A program made the position numbers and the translations under genes. Below the pieces are notes generated by a model, which did not search any database, had not been told where the DNA came from, and saw only the letters and a program-made list of their open reading frames with translations. 64,000 nt of DNA, taken from the NCBI RefSeq assembly GCF_003248515.1, contig NZ_QFOB01000002.1, positions 62,001 through 126,000 on the forward strand. Direction: 5' to 3'. Origin of the DNA: Sphingomonas sp. (lineage in GTDB: Bacteria > Pseudomonadota > Alphaproteobacteria > Sphingomonadales > Sphingomonadaceae). Positions 26,536 to 35,517 of the stretch are shown piece after piece (position 1 is the first letter of the stretch; the number at the start of each line of letters is the position of its first letter).

Positions 26536-27321
26536 CGGGCGTGAGGCTTGATCGAGCCGACGGTGGATCAGTGAGACGATGGTAAGCAGATCCTCGGCGT
26601 CGTCTTTGGTCATCGTCCAATGAATGCGGGCCTCGTGCGCCGTTGGGTTCCGGAACATCCCGAATGCGCCTTTCACAAGGTTCGCGAATCCGCTCTGCTC
26701 GCTCTTTTCGCTGACCGTGGATCGGGGATTGATCGCGAGCATCGGTGGCTCGCCGCCCAGCGCGCGATCGACCAGCGCGCCGCCATCATCGGTGAGCCCG
26801 GTCAGGCGGCGCATCTTGTCCGCGACACTTTTCACCGCCTCCTGGACGGCGTGAAAATAGTTGTCGGCGAGGAGCTCGGCCCTGCAGAACGCGAGAACGT
26901 CGGGATGCACGTCGCGACCCTCAAGGTCGGCGCGCAAGTCGCGTGCGCGCCGCTGCGCTTCCGGTAGCGTGGAAACCGCGTCAACCGTCGTGAGCTTCCC
27001 CGCCTCATCCACGACGAGCCCCGCGAAGGCGAGCGCCTGATTCAAGGCCGCGCGCAGCGGTTCGAAGCGATGAGGCTCGCGGCTGTAGCGAGCTGGGCTC
27101 ATTGCAAGACGGATAAACTCGAGAATATGGGTTCGATTGCGTTTGCTGTTCTGGCTCTCGGCGAAGGCGTTGAAGAGGCGCACACGCTTCGTGGTCTTGC
27201 CGGGATCGACCATTTTGGCCGATCGAATCAGAAACTCGATATCGGGGTTGGTCAATCCGATCTCGGTGTCGCCCAAGGCTCCCGCGATCGCTTCCAGCTG
27301 GTCGGGTGTAAAAAGCTTCAC
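26524..27321 (-). CDS. TIGR02391 (Ymh) family protein, HEPN-like
   Basis: A 265-residue protein. The C-terminal half matches TIGR02391: FHAVQEAVKSVADKMRRLTGL, then DGGALVDRALGG, SEQSGFANLVKGAFGMFRNPTAHE. The RNPTAH stretch (R224 to H229) is an RX4H motif like that of HEPN ribonucleases. The N-terminal 120 residues are helical and variable. The family is frequent near restriction and defence genes; its activity is not established. It is the last gene of a three-gene leftward operon (start overlaps the preceding stop by 4 nt), and its stop overlaps the integrase 3' end by 12 bp. Confidence 0.8.
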   Translation of the reverse strand: MKLFTPDQLEAIAGALGDTEIGLTNPDIEFLIRSAKMVDPGKTTKRVRLFNAFAESQNSKRNRTHILEFIRLAMSPARYSREPHRFEPLRAALNQALAFAGLVVDEAGKLTTVDAVSTLPEAQRRARDLRADLEGRDVHPDVLAFCRAELLADNYFHAVQEAVKSVADKMRRLTGLTDDGGALVDRALGGEPPMLAINPRSTVSEKSEQSGFANLVKGAFGMFRNPTAHEARIHWTMTKDDAEDLLTIVSLIHRRLDQASRPSRV

Positions 27322-28022
27322 GGCTGTTCGACCTGTGGCCTGGCGACGCGTCGCCGCCAGTCATGAGCGTGCCCAAGACGATCCTCAATCCAGCTCGCCA
27401 AGGCGTCCACCTCATCCAACGCGCGATGTAGTCCGGCGCCATCGACCTTGATCGTCGGCATGAGGAGCGACGCCAGCGAGCCCTCCTCCGCGGTCAATGC
27501 CGACAGTTCGCTATCCGCGACGAAGAACGGCCGCGGGTGCTTATCGAGCGTCGCCTTGTCGTGTGTGACATGGAATGAGGTAAGATCCTCGCCGTGCTGG
27601 CCCCGATTCCGGACCAGGACGATCTGCTCGATCAGGGCGAGATCAACTGGACAATCGCTCCAGTCAGTGCCGAGTATCTCGCCCAGAGCTGCCAAGTAGG
27701 CGGGAACGAAGCCTCCACGGAAGGGCGCCTCGCGGTTCTCAAATCCGAATCCAATCACCCTCTCTTCCAGGGTCTTGAAATAGAGCTTCAGACTGTCGGA
27801 GAGCATGGAGATGCAGGCGACGCCGAGGACGTCGAGCGCCGCCTCGGCATCCATCCATTCCTCAAGATATGGGGGCTCCGAATCCTCGCTATATGGGGGA
27901 TCGTCAAAGGGCGGGAGCGCGTTCTCGATCTTGTCCTTAACGCCACTGAATGATGCCGAACTTTCCGCGTAGAAGAAGCGGATGAATCTCGTTCGGCTGT
28001 TCAGGAAATAGAGGGCGTCCAC
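27318..28022 (-). CDS. Uncharacterised protein with HEPN-type RX4H motif
   Basis: A 234-residue helical protein of no recognised family. The telling segment is LALIEQIVLVRNRGQHGEDL, in which R138-N-R-G-Q-H143 fits the RX4H active-site motif of HEPN ribonucleases. The preceding helix (ALDVLGVACISMLSDSLKLYFKTLEERV) looks like the first HEPN helix. The GTG at 28022 was chosen because the longer frame overlaps the upstream gene deeply. It lies 16 nt after the AlbA_2 gene and overlaps the TIGR02391 gene by ATGA, so the three are co-translated. An RNase role is inference. Confidence 0.62.
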   Translation of the reverse strand: MDALYFLNSRTRFIRFFYAESSASFSGVKDKIENALPPFDDPPYSEDSEPPYLEEWMDAEAALDVLGVACISMLSDSLKLYFKTLEERVIGFGFENREAPFRGGFVPAYLAALGEILGTDWSDCPVDLALIEQIVLVRNRGQHGEDLTSFHVTHDKATLDKHPRPFFVADSELSALTAEEGSLASLLMPTIKVDGAGLHRALDEVDALASWIEDRLGHAHDWRRRVARPQVEQP

Positions 28023-28038
28023 GGTCGGTGCCTCACGA

Positions 28039-29166
28039 TCAGAGCTGTGATTGCGGGGGCTGGTCGACCCCGAAGAGGCGCCAGAATCCCTCGGTGAACG
28101 GTCGGAGGGCGTCGGCAGACATTTGATCGTCGACAATCTCGCCGAGATAGGCGGGATCTTCCCACGCTGGATCGGTCATGTAATCGTCACCCGCAATGAT
28201 GCGATAGTCTCGCACGCCAACAAACGTCAGCATTGCGATCCAAGGCCCTTCTATTCCGAGGCTTCTGAGCCGCGTGACCGCGAAGGACGCAATCCCCTTG
28301 AGCTCAGGGACGAAATATTTCGGCCAGACCAGCTTTTGGCCGCGGTCGGCATGACCGACGGTCCAGGCAAAGTCGAGGTAACCCAGTCGATGATTGACTG
28401 ACCAACTGCGGACCGCCCTGGTTTCGGCATCAATTGGCGAGTGCACGACGAGGCCGCTCAAACCCACCACCATATTGAGGTTGCTGGTGTGGCGTGGGGG
28501 AAGGACCGCAAGCTCGCGCGTGAAATTGACAGAGCGCGCCTCTCTCAGAACGGACAGCGGCGCCACGGTCAACACGGCCGTGGGGCCCTCCTGAATTCGG
28601 CATGGCATATCTGTTCCTGCGATCGCTGCGACGGCGGCACGGTGCAGATCGCGGATGCGGTTCGGAAGGTCGGTCGATGCGGCGAAAGCTTGCCGGAGCT
28701 CCGTTGTACTCATCTCGTAGTTGCTCCGATTGCCTCGCCGAAAGAAACGACTGCTCTTGTCGAAGGCGACACGGTGGGGCGCGATCAGGCTCGCTCCGAC
28801 CCGCATCACGAGGACGGCGCGCCCATTTTCAAGGTCGATAGTCCGTATCCGGAACTGCGGAACTCTTGGGTCTACGCAGCTTCGCAGCTGATCGTCGACG
28901 CGCCGCAGGGCTTCATCGAGGTTTGACGCATCGATGCCAACGACTTCCTGTGCGGTACCGTTGCCGTCCTCACGAACGCCGATGACAATGTCGCCGCCAT
29001 CCGTGTTTGCCAGAGCCGTTACATCCGCCAGGAAATCGCGGGTGCCCTTATGATCCGCGCCCGGGAAGGATACCTTGAAATCCAGCGTTAGCCCTTCGCT
29101 GCGGCCATAAAGGGCGAGCGCTTCGATGTCTTTGAACGTGATCTGGTCCAGGGGCTTGTCGATCAT
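28039..29166 (-). CDS. AlbA_2 (Schlafen-like) ATP-binding domain protein
   Basis: A 375-residue protein. Residues 15-160 form the AlbA_2/Schlafen core: SEGLTLDFKVSFPG (E24 and the D-F-K strand) and FLADVTALANTDGGDIVIGV, the family's most conserved block, followed by RGNRSNYEMSTTEL. AlbA_2 domains occur in regulators and in Schlafen-type tRNA nucleases and many phage-defence loci. The C-terminal 200 residues are unrecognised and beta-rich. ATG 29166 is used; the frame's earlier start adds five residues. It heads the leftward operon and is divergent from the Hachiman-like genes. Confidence 0.8.
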   Translation of the reverse strand: MIDKPLDQITFKDIEALALYGRSEGLTLDFKVSFPGADHKGTRDFLADVTALANTDGGDIVIGVREDGNGTAQEVVGIDASNLDEALRRVDDQLRSCVDPRVPQFRIRTIDLENGRAVLVMRVGASLIAPHRVAFDKSSRFFRRGNRSNYEMSTTELRQAFAASTDLPNRIRDLHRAAVAAIAGTDMPCRIQEGPTAVLTVAPLSVLREARSVNFTRELAVLPPRHTSNLNMVVGLSGLVVHSPIDAETRAVRSWSVNHRLGYLDFAWTVGHADRGQKLVWPKYFVPELKGIASFAVTRLRSLGIEGPWIAMLTFVGVRDYRIIAGDDYMTDPAWEDPAYLGEIVDDQMSADALRPFTEGFWRLFGVDQPPQSQL

Positions 29167-29206
29167 GTCGCTGCATAGCATCGGCGAGTCCGGGGTCGAG
29201 ACCGTT

Positions 29207-29229
29207 ACTTGGCCAGCTACCGACCAAGT
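29207..29229. promoter_or_regulatory. Inverted repeat between the two divergent defence operons
   Basis: ACTTGG (29207-29212) and CCAAGT (29224-29229), separated by 11 bp, in the 157-bp region between the AlbA_2 and hamA starts. It could be an operator; arms are only 6 bp. Confidence 0.3.
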
Positions 29230-29323
29230 TAAGACGAAAAGCTTGGCAACAATCGACCGGATCGGCGCAGCTATTTCGTGCGGTCCTCGGTCATCTCTCT
29301 TATGAGGTGGCTAAGGGGGATGC

Positions 29324-30100
29324 ATGGTCGGATTTCCAAACTGGTGTGACAGTGCGCTTGAGGATGTGGGGCCGCATGCGCTGCAAGTGATATCCGCACG
29401 CGCAGCAGACACGGCGAACGGATGCGTCGCGGTCGCCGCGATCGTTCCCGAGCATTATGCCGCCGAAGAGCAGGTCGCTCGCATCCTGCGCCGGCTCGGC
29501 CGCCCGGAGGCAGCGGCGTTCATCGAAAACAAGCTGCCGACAACCAAATCGATCCGGTCCGGCGATCTCGGAGAGATTCTCGCGACCGAATATATCGCCG
29601 GCGAAACGCCCTATGATGTGCCGATCAAACGCTTGCGGTGGAAGGACCATCGCAACATGGCGATGCGCGGTGACGACGTGATTGGCCTGATGCGCGATCA
29701 AGCGACTGGGCGACTTCACTTTCTCAAGACCGAGGCGAAGAGCCGCGCGGCTTTGGCGGGCGGGGTCGTTACAGAGGCGCGGGAGGGACTGGACAAGGAG
29801 GGTGGCTTGCCCTCCGCACATGCACTCGAGTTCATCTCCGCACGATTGATGGAGGCTGGCGAGGACGCGCTGGCCGATGCGATCGACGACGCATTGTTGA
29901 AGCATGGTATTGCCCCGCAGACCGTCACACACCTCCTCTTCACATTCTCCGGAAACGATCCTGGCAATATCCTGCGTGCGAACCTTCAAGGCTATCCTGG
30001 CGGATATCCGCAGAACTATGTTGGAGTGCGGATCGACGCCCACGGCGCCTTTATCGCCGACGTGTATGACCGGGTGATTGCCGATGCCAACCACGGTTGA
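29324..30100 (+). CDS. hamA: Hachiman-like nuclease subunit HamA (DUF1837)
   Basis: A 258-residue protein matching the DUF1837 nuclease of Hachiman (also AbpA). Motifs are SGDLGEILATEYI (residues 79-91), RLRWKDHRNMAMRGDDVIGL with D117/D118, and HFLKTEAKSRAAL with E137-A-K139. These give a D-x18-E-x-K arrangement of a PD-(D/E)XK active site. Published HamA uses an ExK pair at almost the same position for DNA cleavage. AAGGGGG stands 5 nt before ATG 29324. The gene overlaps the helicase gene by 17 nt, as paired effector and sensor. In Hachiman the helicase senses damaged DNA and releases HamA. Confidence 0.75.
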   Translation: MVGFPNWCDSALEDVGPHALQVISARAADTANGCVAVAAIVPEHYAAEEQVARILRRLGRPEAAAFIENKLPTTKSIRSGDLGEILATEYIAGETPYDVPIKRLRWKDHRNMAMRGDDVIGLMRDQATGRLHFLKTEAKSRAALAGGVVTEAREGLDKEGGLPSAHALEFISARLMEAGEDALADAIDDALLKHGIAPQTVTHLLFTFSGNDPGNILRANLQGYPGGYPQNYVGVRIDAHGAFIADVYDRVIADANHG

Positions 30101-32753
30101 GGCGATCGAGGTCGATATCGACGCGGCGACCGTTCCGGGATTCAGAAACCGTCTGATTGCACGAGGTCAGGCGCGGGCTATGGTATGGCGGGACGGCGTC
30201 CTCCCGCCCGAGGCGCCTGCGTTTACGCCGCAGCTTAGCAATGACCTGCTCGGCTATGGGTATGCTCTTCTGGAGATGGGCATCCGGCTGCGCGACAAAG
30301 GCGGTGATCGTGTCCGGGCGCGTACGGCGTTCGAGCAAGCCGCGACCGCGATCGAGGCTGTGATCGCTCGCGGGCCACGCGGGGGAAGCGACCGTAGTTT
30401 CCATTTCGTAGTGGGTGCGGCCAGCTATCATTTGGCGCGGCTATCGGCACGGGCCTATTCGCTTCTCAGCCACGTGATTGCCGATGCGAATTTCTCGCGA
30501 TCCGAGCGAGCGCTTGCGCTCTTGATGCTTCGAGACCTGGACGAGCTGGAAACCATGGTTCTGGCATTTCGGGTGAGCGGCGCCGGATCAGACCGCACGA
30601 TCACCGTCTCGCTTGAGAATCAGTTGCTTGTGGAGGAATTGCTGGGGCGCCCGGAGGGAGACGATCCGAGCTTTGTCTTCGACGCGGTCGATACCGTGCT
30701 CACCGACCGCTTCTTCGGCGCGATCGCGATGTTCCTTGTGGCACTCGAACGGGGGGAACGCGCCCTTGTCGATGCGGCAATCGCGGATCTCACCGAAAAT
30801 GTAGCGGCCAGCGAAGAACTGAACCTTGTTCCCCAATGGTGGATCAACCGGATCGCAATCCACCTGCTTTCGGACCTTTGGGACTGCAGCTTTCACGATC
30901 GATTGCCGATCGTGCCGGCCGGCGGGGATGCGCCGACGTGGCCGGGGCTCAGGACATTATTTCTTGCGGTGCTGCACAGCCGGCGGAAGGCGGAACTCGA
31001 GCTATGGCCTTCGCAGATCGATGCGGCCGCGCGAAGCGTGAACCAAACCGATGATCTCGTCGTGTCCTTGCCGACGAGCGCAGGAAAGACGCGCATCGCG
31101 GAACTATGCATCCTGCGATGCCTGGCCGCGGATAAGCGGATCGTGTTTGTCACCCCGCTTCGTGCCTTGTCCGCGCAAACCGAAATCATTCTCCAACGAA
31201 CCTTCGGCCCGCTGGGTAAGACAATCTCTGCGCTGTACGGGAGTACGGGTGTTAGCGACGTCGATGAGGATGCGATCCGCACGCGCGATATCGTCGTTGC
31301 GACCCCGGAAAAGCTCGATTTTGCGCTGCGCAATGATCCGACACTGCTCGATGATGTCGGGCTGCTGATCTTTGACGAAGGCCACATGATCGGATTGAGC
31401 GAGCGTGAAGTTCGCTACGAGGTTCAGATTCAGCGGCTCCTGAAGCGGGCGGACGCTGCCGATCGGCGGATTGTCTGCCTGTCGGCGATTTTGCCGGACG
31501 GCGATCAACTCGACGACTTCGCGTGCTGGCTGCGGCGTGATCAGCCAGGCGGGCTGATCAAGAATGATTGGCGTCCAACGCGGCTGCGATACGGCGAGGT
31601 TCTGTGGAACGGCAATTCTGCTCGTCTCAACCTGCGAGTGGGTGACGAGCGCCCGTTTGTACCGCGCTATCTGACGAGCTTCGTTCCGCCGGTCGGTCGG
31701 CGGACGACCCCGTTTCCCAAGGATCTCGGCGAGCTTTGCCTGGCAACGGCGTGGCGGCTGGTCGACGATGGGCAGTCAGTCTTGGTGTTCTGCCCGGTTC
31801 GCAAGCACGTCGAACCCTTCGCCGACCGCATCATCGACCTGCATCGCAGAGGCGCGTTGAGAAGCCTGCTGACCGTAGAGCCGGCGGTGCTCGACACGGC
31901 GCTCGTGCTGGGAGCGGAGTGGCTCGGTGCTGCCCATCCGATACTCGAATGCCTGAGGCTTGGCGTCGCCATCCATCACGGCGCTCTTCCGACTGCCTAT
32001 CGCAAGGAGGTCGAGCGACTGCTTCGCGAAGGCGTACTCAAGGTCACGATCTCTTCGCCGACTTTGGCGCAGGGGCTCAATCTTTCCGCGACCGCAGTCA
32101 TCATCCATTCGCTGTACCGCAACCGCGCGAGGATCGAGGCGGCTGAGTTCAAGAATGTCGTGGGCCGGGCAGGTCGTGCCTATGTCGATGTCGAGGGGCT
32201 CGTCCTCTATCCGATTTTCGACCAGCACGATTATCGCACCGCCCAATGGGAAGGGTTGATCGCGGACGTCACGTCGCGCGAGATGGAAAGCGGTCTGCTG
32301 CGTCTGGTCCTGACGTTGCTTCTGCGCATGCAGGCGCAGGTCAGGCGGAGTCTACCTGATCTCACGGAATATGTTCTCAATCAGGCCCAGGCTTGGGCTT
32401 TCCCGGTGGTAGCCGGTGAAAGTCCCGAAGACGCGGAGAGGGAACGCCGGGCATGGGACGGCTATGTTGCCTCATTAGACACTGCTATCCTGGCATTGCT
32501 CGGTGATGCTGAGGTGCCTGACGACGGCATTGCCGAAGCGCTCGACAACATCTTGCAATCTTCACTGTGGTCGCGGCGGCTCAATCGCCGCGGCGAGGAA
32601 GCGCAGGTGGCGCTGCGTGCGGGCTTGATCGGTCGCAGCCGCGTAGTGTGGGCGAATTCGACCGCGCAACAGCGACGCGGCTATTTCCTTGCGGGTGTCG
32701 GGTTGGGCACCGGCCACGCGCTCGATGCGATCGCCGCACAGGCGAATGACCTG

Positions 32754-32757
32754 CTAG
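32754..32757. repeat. Target duplication CTAG, left of IS
   Basis: CTAG directly left of the IS; the matching copy is at 33604-33607. One copy belongs to the original hamB codons CTA-G. Confidence 0.85.
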
Positions 32758-33603
32758 GCGCCGTGGACAAAGGGCAACCACAGGAATGCTGAGGCAAGGC
32801 TGACGAAGCCGAGATAGGATTCTCTGGTTTTATCATATCGCGTGGCGACGCGGCGCCAGTTCTTGAGCTTGCTGAACAAGCGCTCGACGAGATTGCGCCA
32901 GCGGTATTTCGAACGATCGTGCGGGATAGGGATCCGGCGATTGCTCTTGGCGGGGATAACCGCCTCCACTTTGGCAGCTGCAAGCTCTGCGCGGATGGCA
33001 TCGGCGTCGTAGCCCTTGTCGGCGAGCAGCGCTTCGATACGGTCGTCGAGCATCCGGAACAACGGGCCAAAGCCCTGCACATCGTGCGTCTGACCCGGCG
33101 TCAGGACGAAGCCGAGCGGCCGGCCGTGCCCGTCACAACGAGCGTGAAGCTTGGTGCCGAAGCCGCCGCGCGACCGGCCAAGCCCCTGGGCCTCTTGATC
33201 CCCTTTTTTAGCCCGACGGCGCAATGATGCGCCCGGATCACCGTGCTATCGATCATGTCGGCGCTGGTGTCGCGCGCCACCATCTCTGCCAGTGTTTCCA
33301 GCAGCGCGTCGAACACGCCGGTCTCGACCCAGCGCCGGTAGCGCCGGAACACGCTGTTCCATTTGCCATATTCGTCGGGAAGCAGGCGCCACTGCGCGCC
33401 TGAGCGCGCCATCCACATCATGCCCTCGAAATAGCGCCGGTTGTCCCCGGCGGGGCGACATCCGCGACCTTGTTCCGGTGGCAGGAGCGGCCCGATCAGC
33501 GCCCATTCTTCGTCCGATACCCCAACCCGCTCGCCCAACGCCGCCTCCAAAAGACAGCCTTGAATCAACCCACGAGTCTCAGGTCAAGCTTTGTCCACGA
33601 CGC
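32758..33603 (-). mobile_element. IS5-family insertion sequence (IS427-type), 846 bp
   Basis: Ends are imperfect inverted repeats: left GCGCCGTGGACAAAG, right (reversed) GCGTCGTGGACAAAG, 14 of 15 matching. It is flanked by CTAG duplications, as expected for IS427-type IS5 elements that target a YTAR site. It carries two overlapping transposase frames on the minus strand joined by a -1 slip. Excision would restore hamB exactly, so insertion looks recent and unrepaired. Confidence 0.93.
32775..33568 (-). CDS. IS5-family transposase, two frames (orfA 33101-33568, orfB 32754-33224)
   Basis: The first frame encodes the N-terminal DUF4096 region (VSDEEWALIGPLLPPE, RYFEGMMWMARSGAQWRLLP, WNSVFRRYRRWVETGVFDAL) and the first DDE residue in ADMIDSTVIRAHHCA. 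The second continues SRGGFGTKLHARCDGHGRPL, LLADKGYDADAIR (second Asp) and YRWRNLVERLFSKLKNWRRVATRYDK (Glu with the Y-R-E-type motif). The frames join at the heptamer A_AAA_AAG (minus strand of 33204-33210), the canonical -1 slippery site. Full product is about 265 residues. The orfB stop lies close to the left inverted repeat. All catalytic residues appear kept, so it may be active. Confidence 0.88.
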
Positions 33604-33607
33604 CTAG
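33604..33607. repeat. Target duplication CTAG, right of IS
   Basis: CTAG directly right of the IS end, matching 32754-32757. Confidence 0.85.
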
Positions 33608-34462
33608 TGACGGCAAACGCAGCCCTGCAAGAACCCGATGCGGCAGCGGCAATCCAGGCGATTACCGGTCTCGCGGAGCTTGTGTTCCCGATTTTCCCAT
33701 TCACGCCGGACGCGCTTCCGGGCAACTGGCGCGACATTCTGCGGGCGTGGTTGCTTGGCGAACCGTTGGCGCAATTAGGCGCCGGCGATCCTTCGTCGAC
33801 GCTTCAGTTCGTCGAAGGCGGGCTGGTGTACCGTTTGCCGTGGGCGATGGAGGCTATTCGGGTACGCGGTATCGCGAACGGAGATGCCATCGGCGATTTT
33901 GCGCTCGACGATTTCGAACTTGGATTGGCCGTGGCCGCGGTCGAAACGGGCACGGTGAACCGGTCAGCCGCGATCCTCATCCAGGCAGGGTTCACCTCAC
34001 GTCTGGCCGCGATCAAGGCGGTTACCGATACGGGAGCGGACTTTGCGACGCTGGGCGAGCTTCAGGCCTGGTTGGGCAGCGACGTGGTGCAGGCTTTCGA
34101 TCAGCTTGCCGACTGGCCTACGGCTGAGACGAAGGCGCTGTGGAGGGAGTTTGTCGCCAGCTTCGTTCCCGTCGAGAAGCGGACTTGGTCCGAGCGCCGC
34201 TATTGGGCTTGGGTGAAATGGCGTGATGGTATCGTGCCGGTTGCCGGTTCGGCATTGCGTCTCAAGGTGCTCGATGGCCAGCGGTTGGTTGCAGCGGCCG
34301 ACGGCAGTGTGATGGGCGAACTGCAGGCGGTACTCAATCCAGCGCATCGGGGACTGCTGCGAACCCAGGTGAGCGCCGAGGCCAACAAGGTCGACATCAC
34401 CTATTTTGGGCCAGACGACCTGTGGCTGGCGTGAAGCGCGAGTCGCCGGTACGGCGACTCTG

Positions 34463-34648
34463 TTATGACGGCGCTGCGTCGGTCGGGAGATCGCGTAGAT
34501 ACGGGAGCGCTGCTTCAACCGCGGCCGTCGCCTGCGGCAGATAGCTTTGCCACATCGGCTTGCCTTCGAATTTGATGTTCTCAGGGTTCCCCTCAAGCCG
34601 GCACAGCGCACGCGCTGCTGCTTCGAGCGGCTTTGTAAGGTTTGGCAT
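34463..34648 (-). CDS. Small hypothetical island protein (61 aa)
   Basis: A 61-residue protein beginning MPNLTKPLEAAARALCRLEG and containing a tryptophan/proline-rich middle (GKPMWQSYLPQATAAVEAALP). I believe similar short proteins recur in sphingomonad and rhizobial islands, but no function is known. It is convergent with the hamB 3' end (28 bp apart). Codon use is consistent with a real gene; no ribosome-binding site stands out. Confidence 0.5.
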   Translation of the reverse strand: MPNLTKPLEAAARALCRLEGNPENIKFEGKPMWQSYLPQATAAVEAALPYLRDLPTDAAPS

Positions 34649-34717
34649 CGAACGTCTCCGTCGCGAAAAGCGCCTCTTGTCTAATGCTGCCAGCGGCGCT
34701 GCAGCTTGATGCTGGGC

Positions 34718-34927
34718 CTATCGGTGCACCTGTCGGCGGATCACCGATTTGGGTTCGCCGCACAAAGAGCAGGGCTCTTCACTGCGCTCATAAGCCCGCG
34801 TACCCGCCAATTCGCGCGTGCGCAGACTCGCCTGGTGCAACGCAGCGAGCCCCAGCCTTTCGACGATACAATCATCGCAAATCGCGGCCGGCGCCAGCCT
34901 ATGAATGAGGGCTTCGACACGGTCCAT
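34718..34927 (-). CDS. Small CxxC zinc-ribbon-like protein
   Basis: A 69-residue protein with two CxxC pairs: AICDDCIVERLGL near the start and EEPCSLCGEPKSVIRR near the end. These would bind one zinc ion. Small proteins of this layout are common cargo of alphaproteobacterial conjugative elements, and some act as DNA-binding adaptors; the role here is unknown. The start is the ATG at 34927 (the codon before it is also a possible start). Confidence 0.5.
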   Translation of the reverse strand: MDRVEALIHRLAPAAICDDCIVERLGLAALHQASLRTRELAGTRAYERSEEPCSLCGEPKSVIRRQVHR

Positions 34928-35024
34928 CACGCGTAGCGTCCGTCACGGCGCGGCCTGCTCCCCCACGCGTACGGGACGTAACCAGGGCCGTGACTGCGCT
35001 CGCTTACCTTCGACCATCCGGCTT

Positions 35025-35516
35025 TCAAGCGCTGGCCTTCCGGACGCCCCGCTTTGCCCGGCCGGATGCAAGCCTGCCGAGAAGTGGACTTTTCTTGCCG
35101 GTCGGCGCCACTTTCCCCGGTAGGAGACGGAAGGCGCGCAGCGTCGCGACTTCTTCAGGATGACGAGCCAGCACCTCGATCAGGCCGACTGCCGCATCGC
35201 TTGGCGGCGTGCGCCCGCTCTCATATTTTTGGAACGCGCGCTTTCCACCACCGATGATCACACCGGCTTCCTCTTGGGTCAGCCGGAGCTTCTTGCGGAC
35301 GGATTTGACGTGGGCGGCATATTGCTCGCGCAGCAGCTTATAGGCCTCGTTCGATGCCTTGAGATCGGCGCCAGTGTGGATGGCATCGCCGTCGCCCTCG
35401 GGATACCAGCCGGGCATCTCGATGGTCTGCGAGAGCGAGCCAACGACGATCGTCTGCTGCCGCACGTCGCGGCGCAGTACCATACCCGTCTCCGGATGAA
35501 TCCGTGTCTCGCTCAC
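35025..35516 (-). CDS. mqsA: MqsA-family antitoxin (HTH, lacking the zinc cysteines)
   Basis: A 163-residue antitoxin. The C-terminal domain is an XRE-type HTH of MqsA character: LREQYAAHVKSVRKKLRLTQ, then AGVIIGGGKRAFQKYESGRTPPSDAAVGLIEVL. Unlike E. coli MqsA, the N-terminal toxin-binding part (ETGMVLRRDVRQQTIVVGSL, then MPGWYPEGDGDAIH) has no cysteine pairs for zinc, a variant found in other proteobacteria. Its ATG lies 1 nt past the toxin stop, so the order is toxin then antitoxin as in classical mqsRA. It should repress the operon through the palindrome at 35842-35852. Confidence 0.85.
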   Translation of the reverse strand: MSETRIHPETGMVLRRDVRQQTIVVGSLSQTIEMPGWYPEGDGDAIHTGADLKASNEAYKLLREQYAAHVKSVRKKLRLTQEEAGVIIGGGKRAFQKYESGRTPPSDAAVGLIEVLARHPEEVATLRAFRLLPGKVAPTGKKSPLLGRLASGRAKRGVRKASA

Positions 35517-35517
35517 G

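Larger units (their letters stand above)
30084..34434 (+). pseudogene. hamB: Hachiman-like helicase hamB, interrupted by an IS5-family element
   Basis: Superfamily 2 (Ski2-like) helicase. Residues are counted from ATG 30084. Walker A is LPTSAGKTR (K335), the DExH box is FDEGHM (D431-H434), and motif VI is VVGRAGRAY (G694-R698). The N-terminal 300 residues are helical and unassigned. An 846-bp IS sits after residue 891. Reading into it adds 11 residues and a stop at 32792. Deleting the IS plus one CTAG copy restores a continuous frame of about 1166 residues, continuing VTANAALQEPDAA to the TAG-independent end LWLA at 34434. The truncated product keeps the helicase core but loses about 275 residues. 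The detached 3' part could start at the GTG at 33607. Confidence 0.8.

Noticed and set aside
28023..28136. Upstream extension of the middle HEPN-motif gene
   Set aside because: It overlaps the AlbA_2 gene deeply and is Ser/Pro/Arg-rich shadow sequence; the GTG at 28022 fits the operon spacing.
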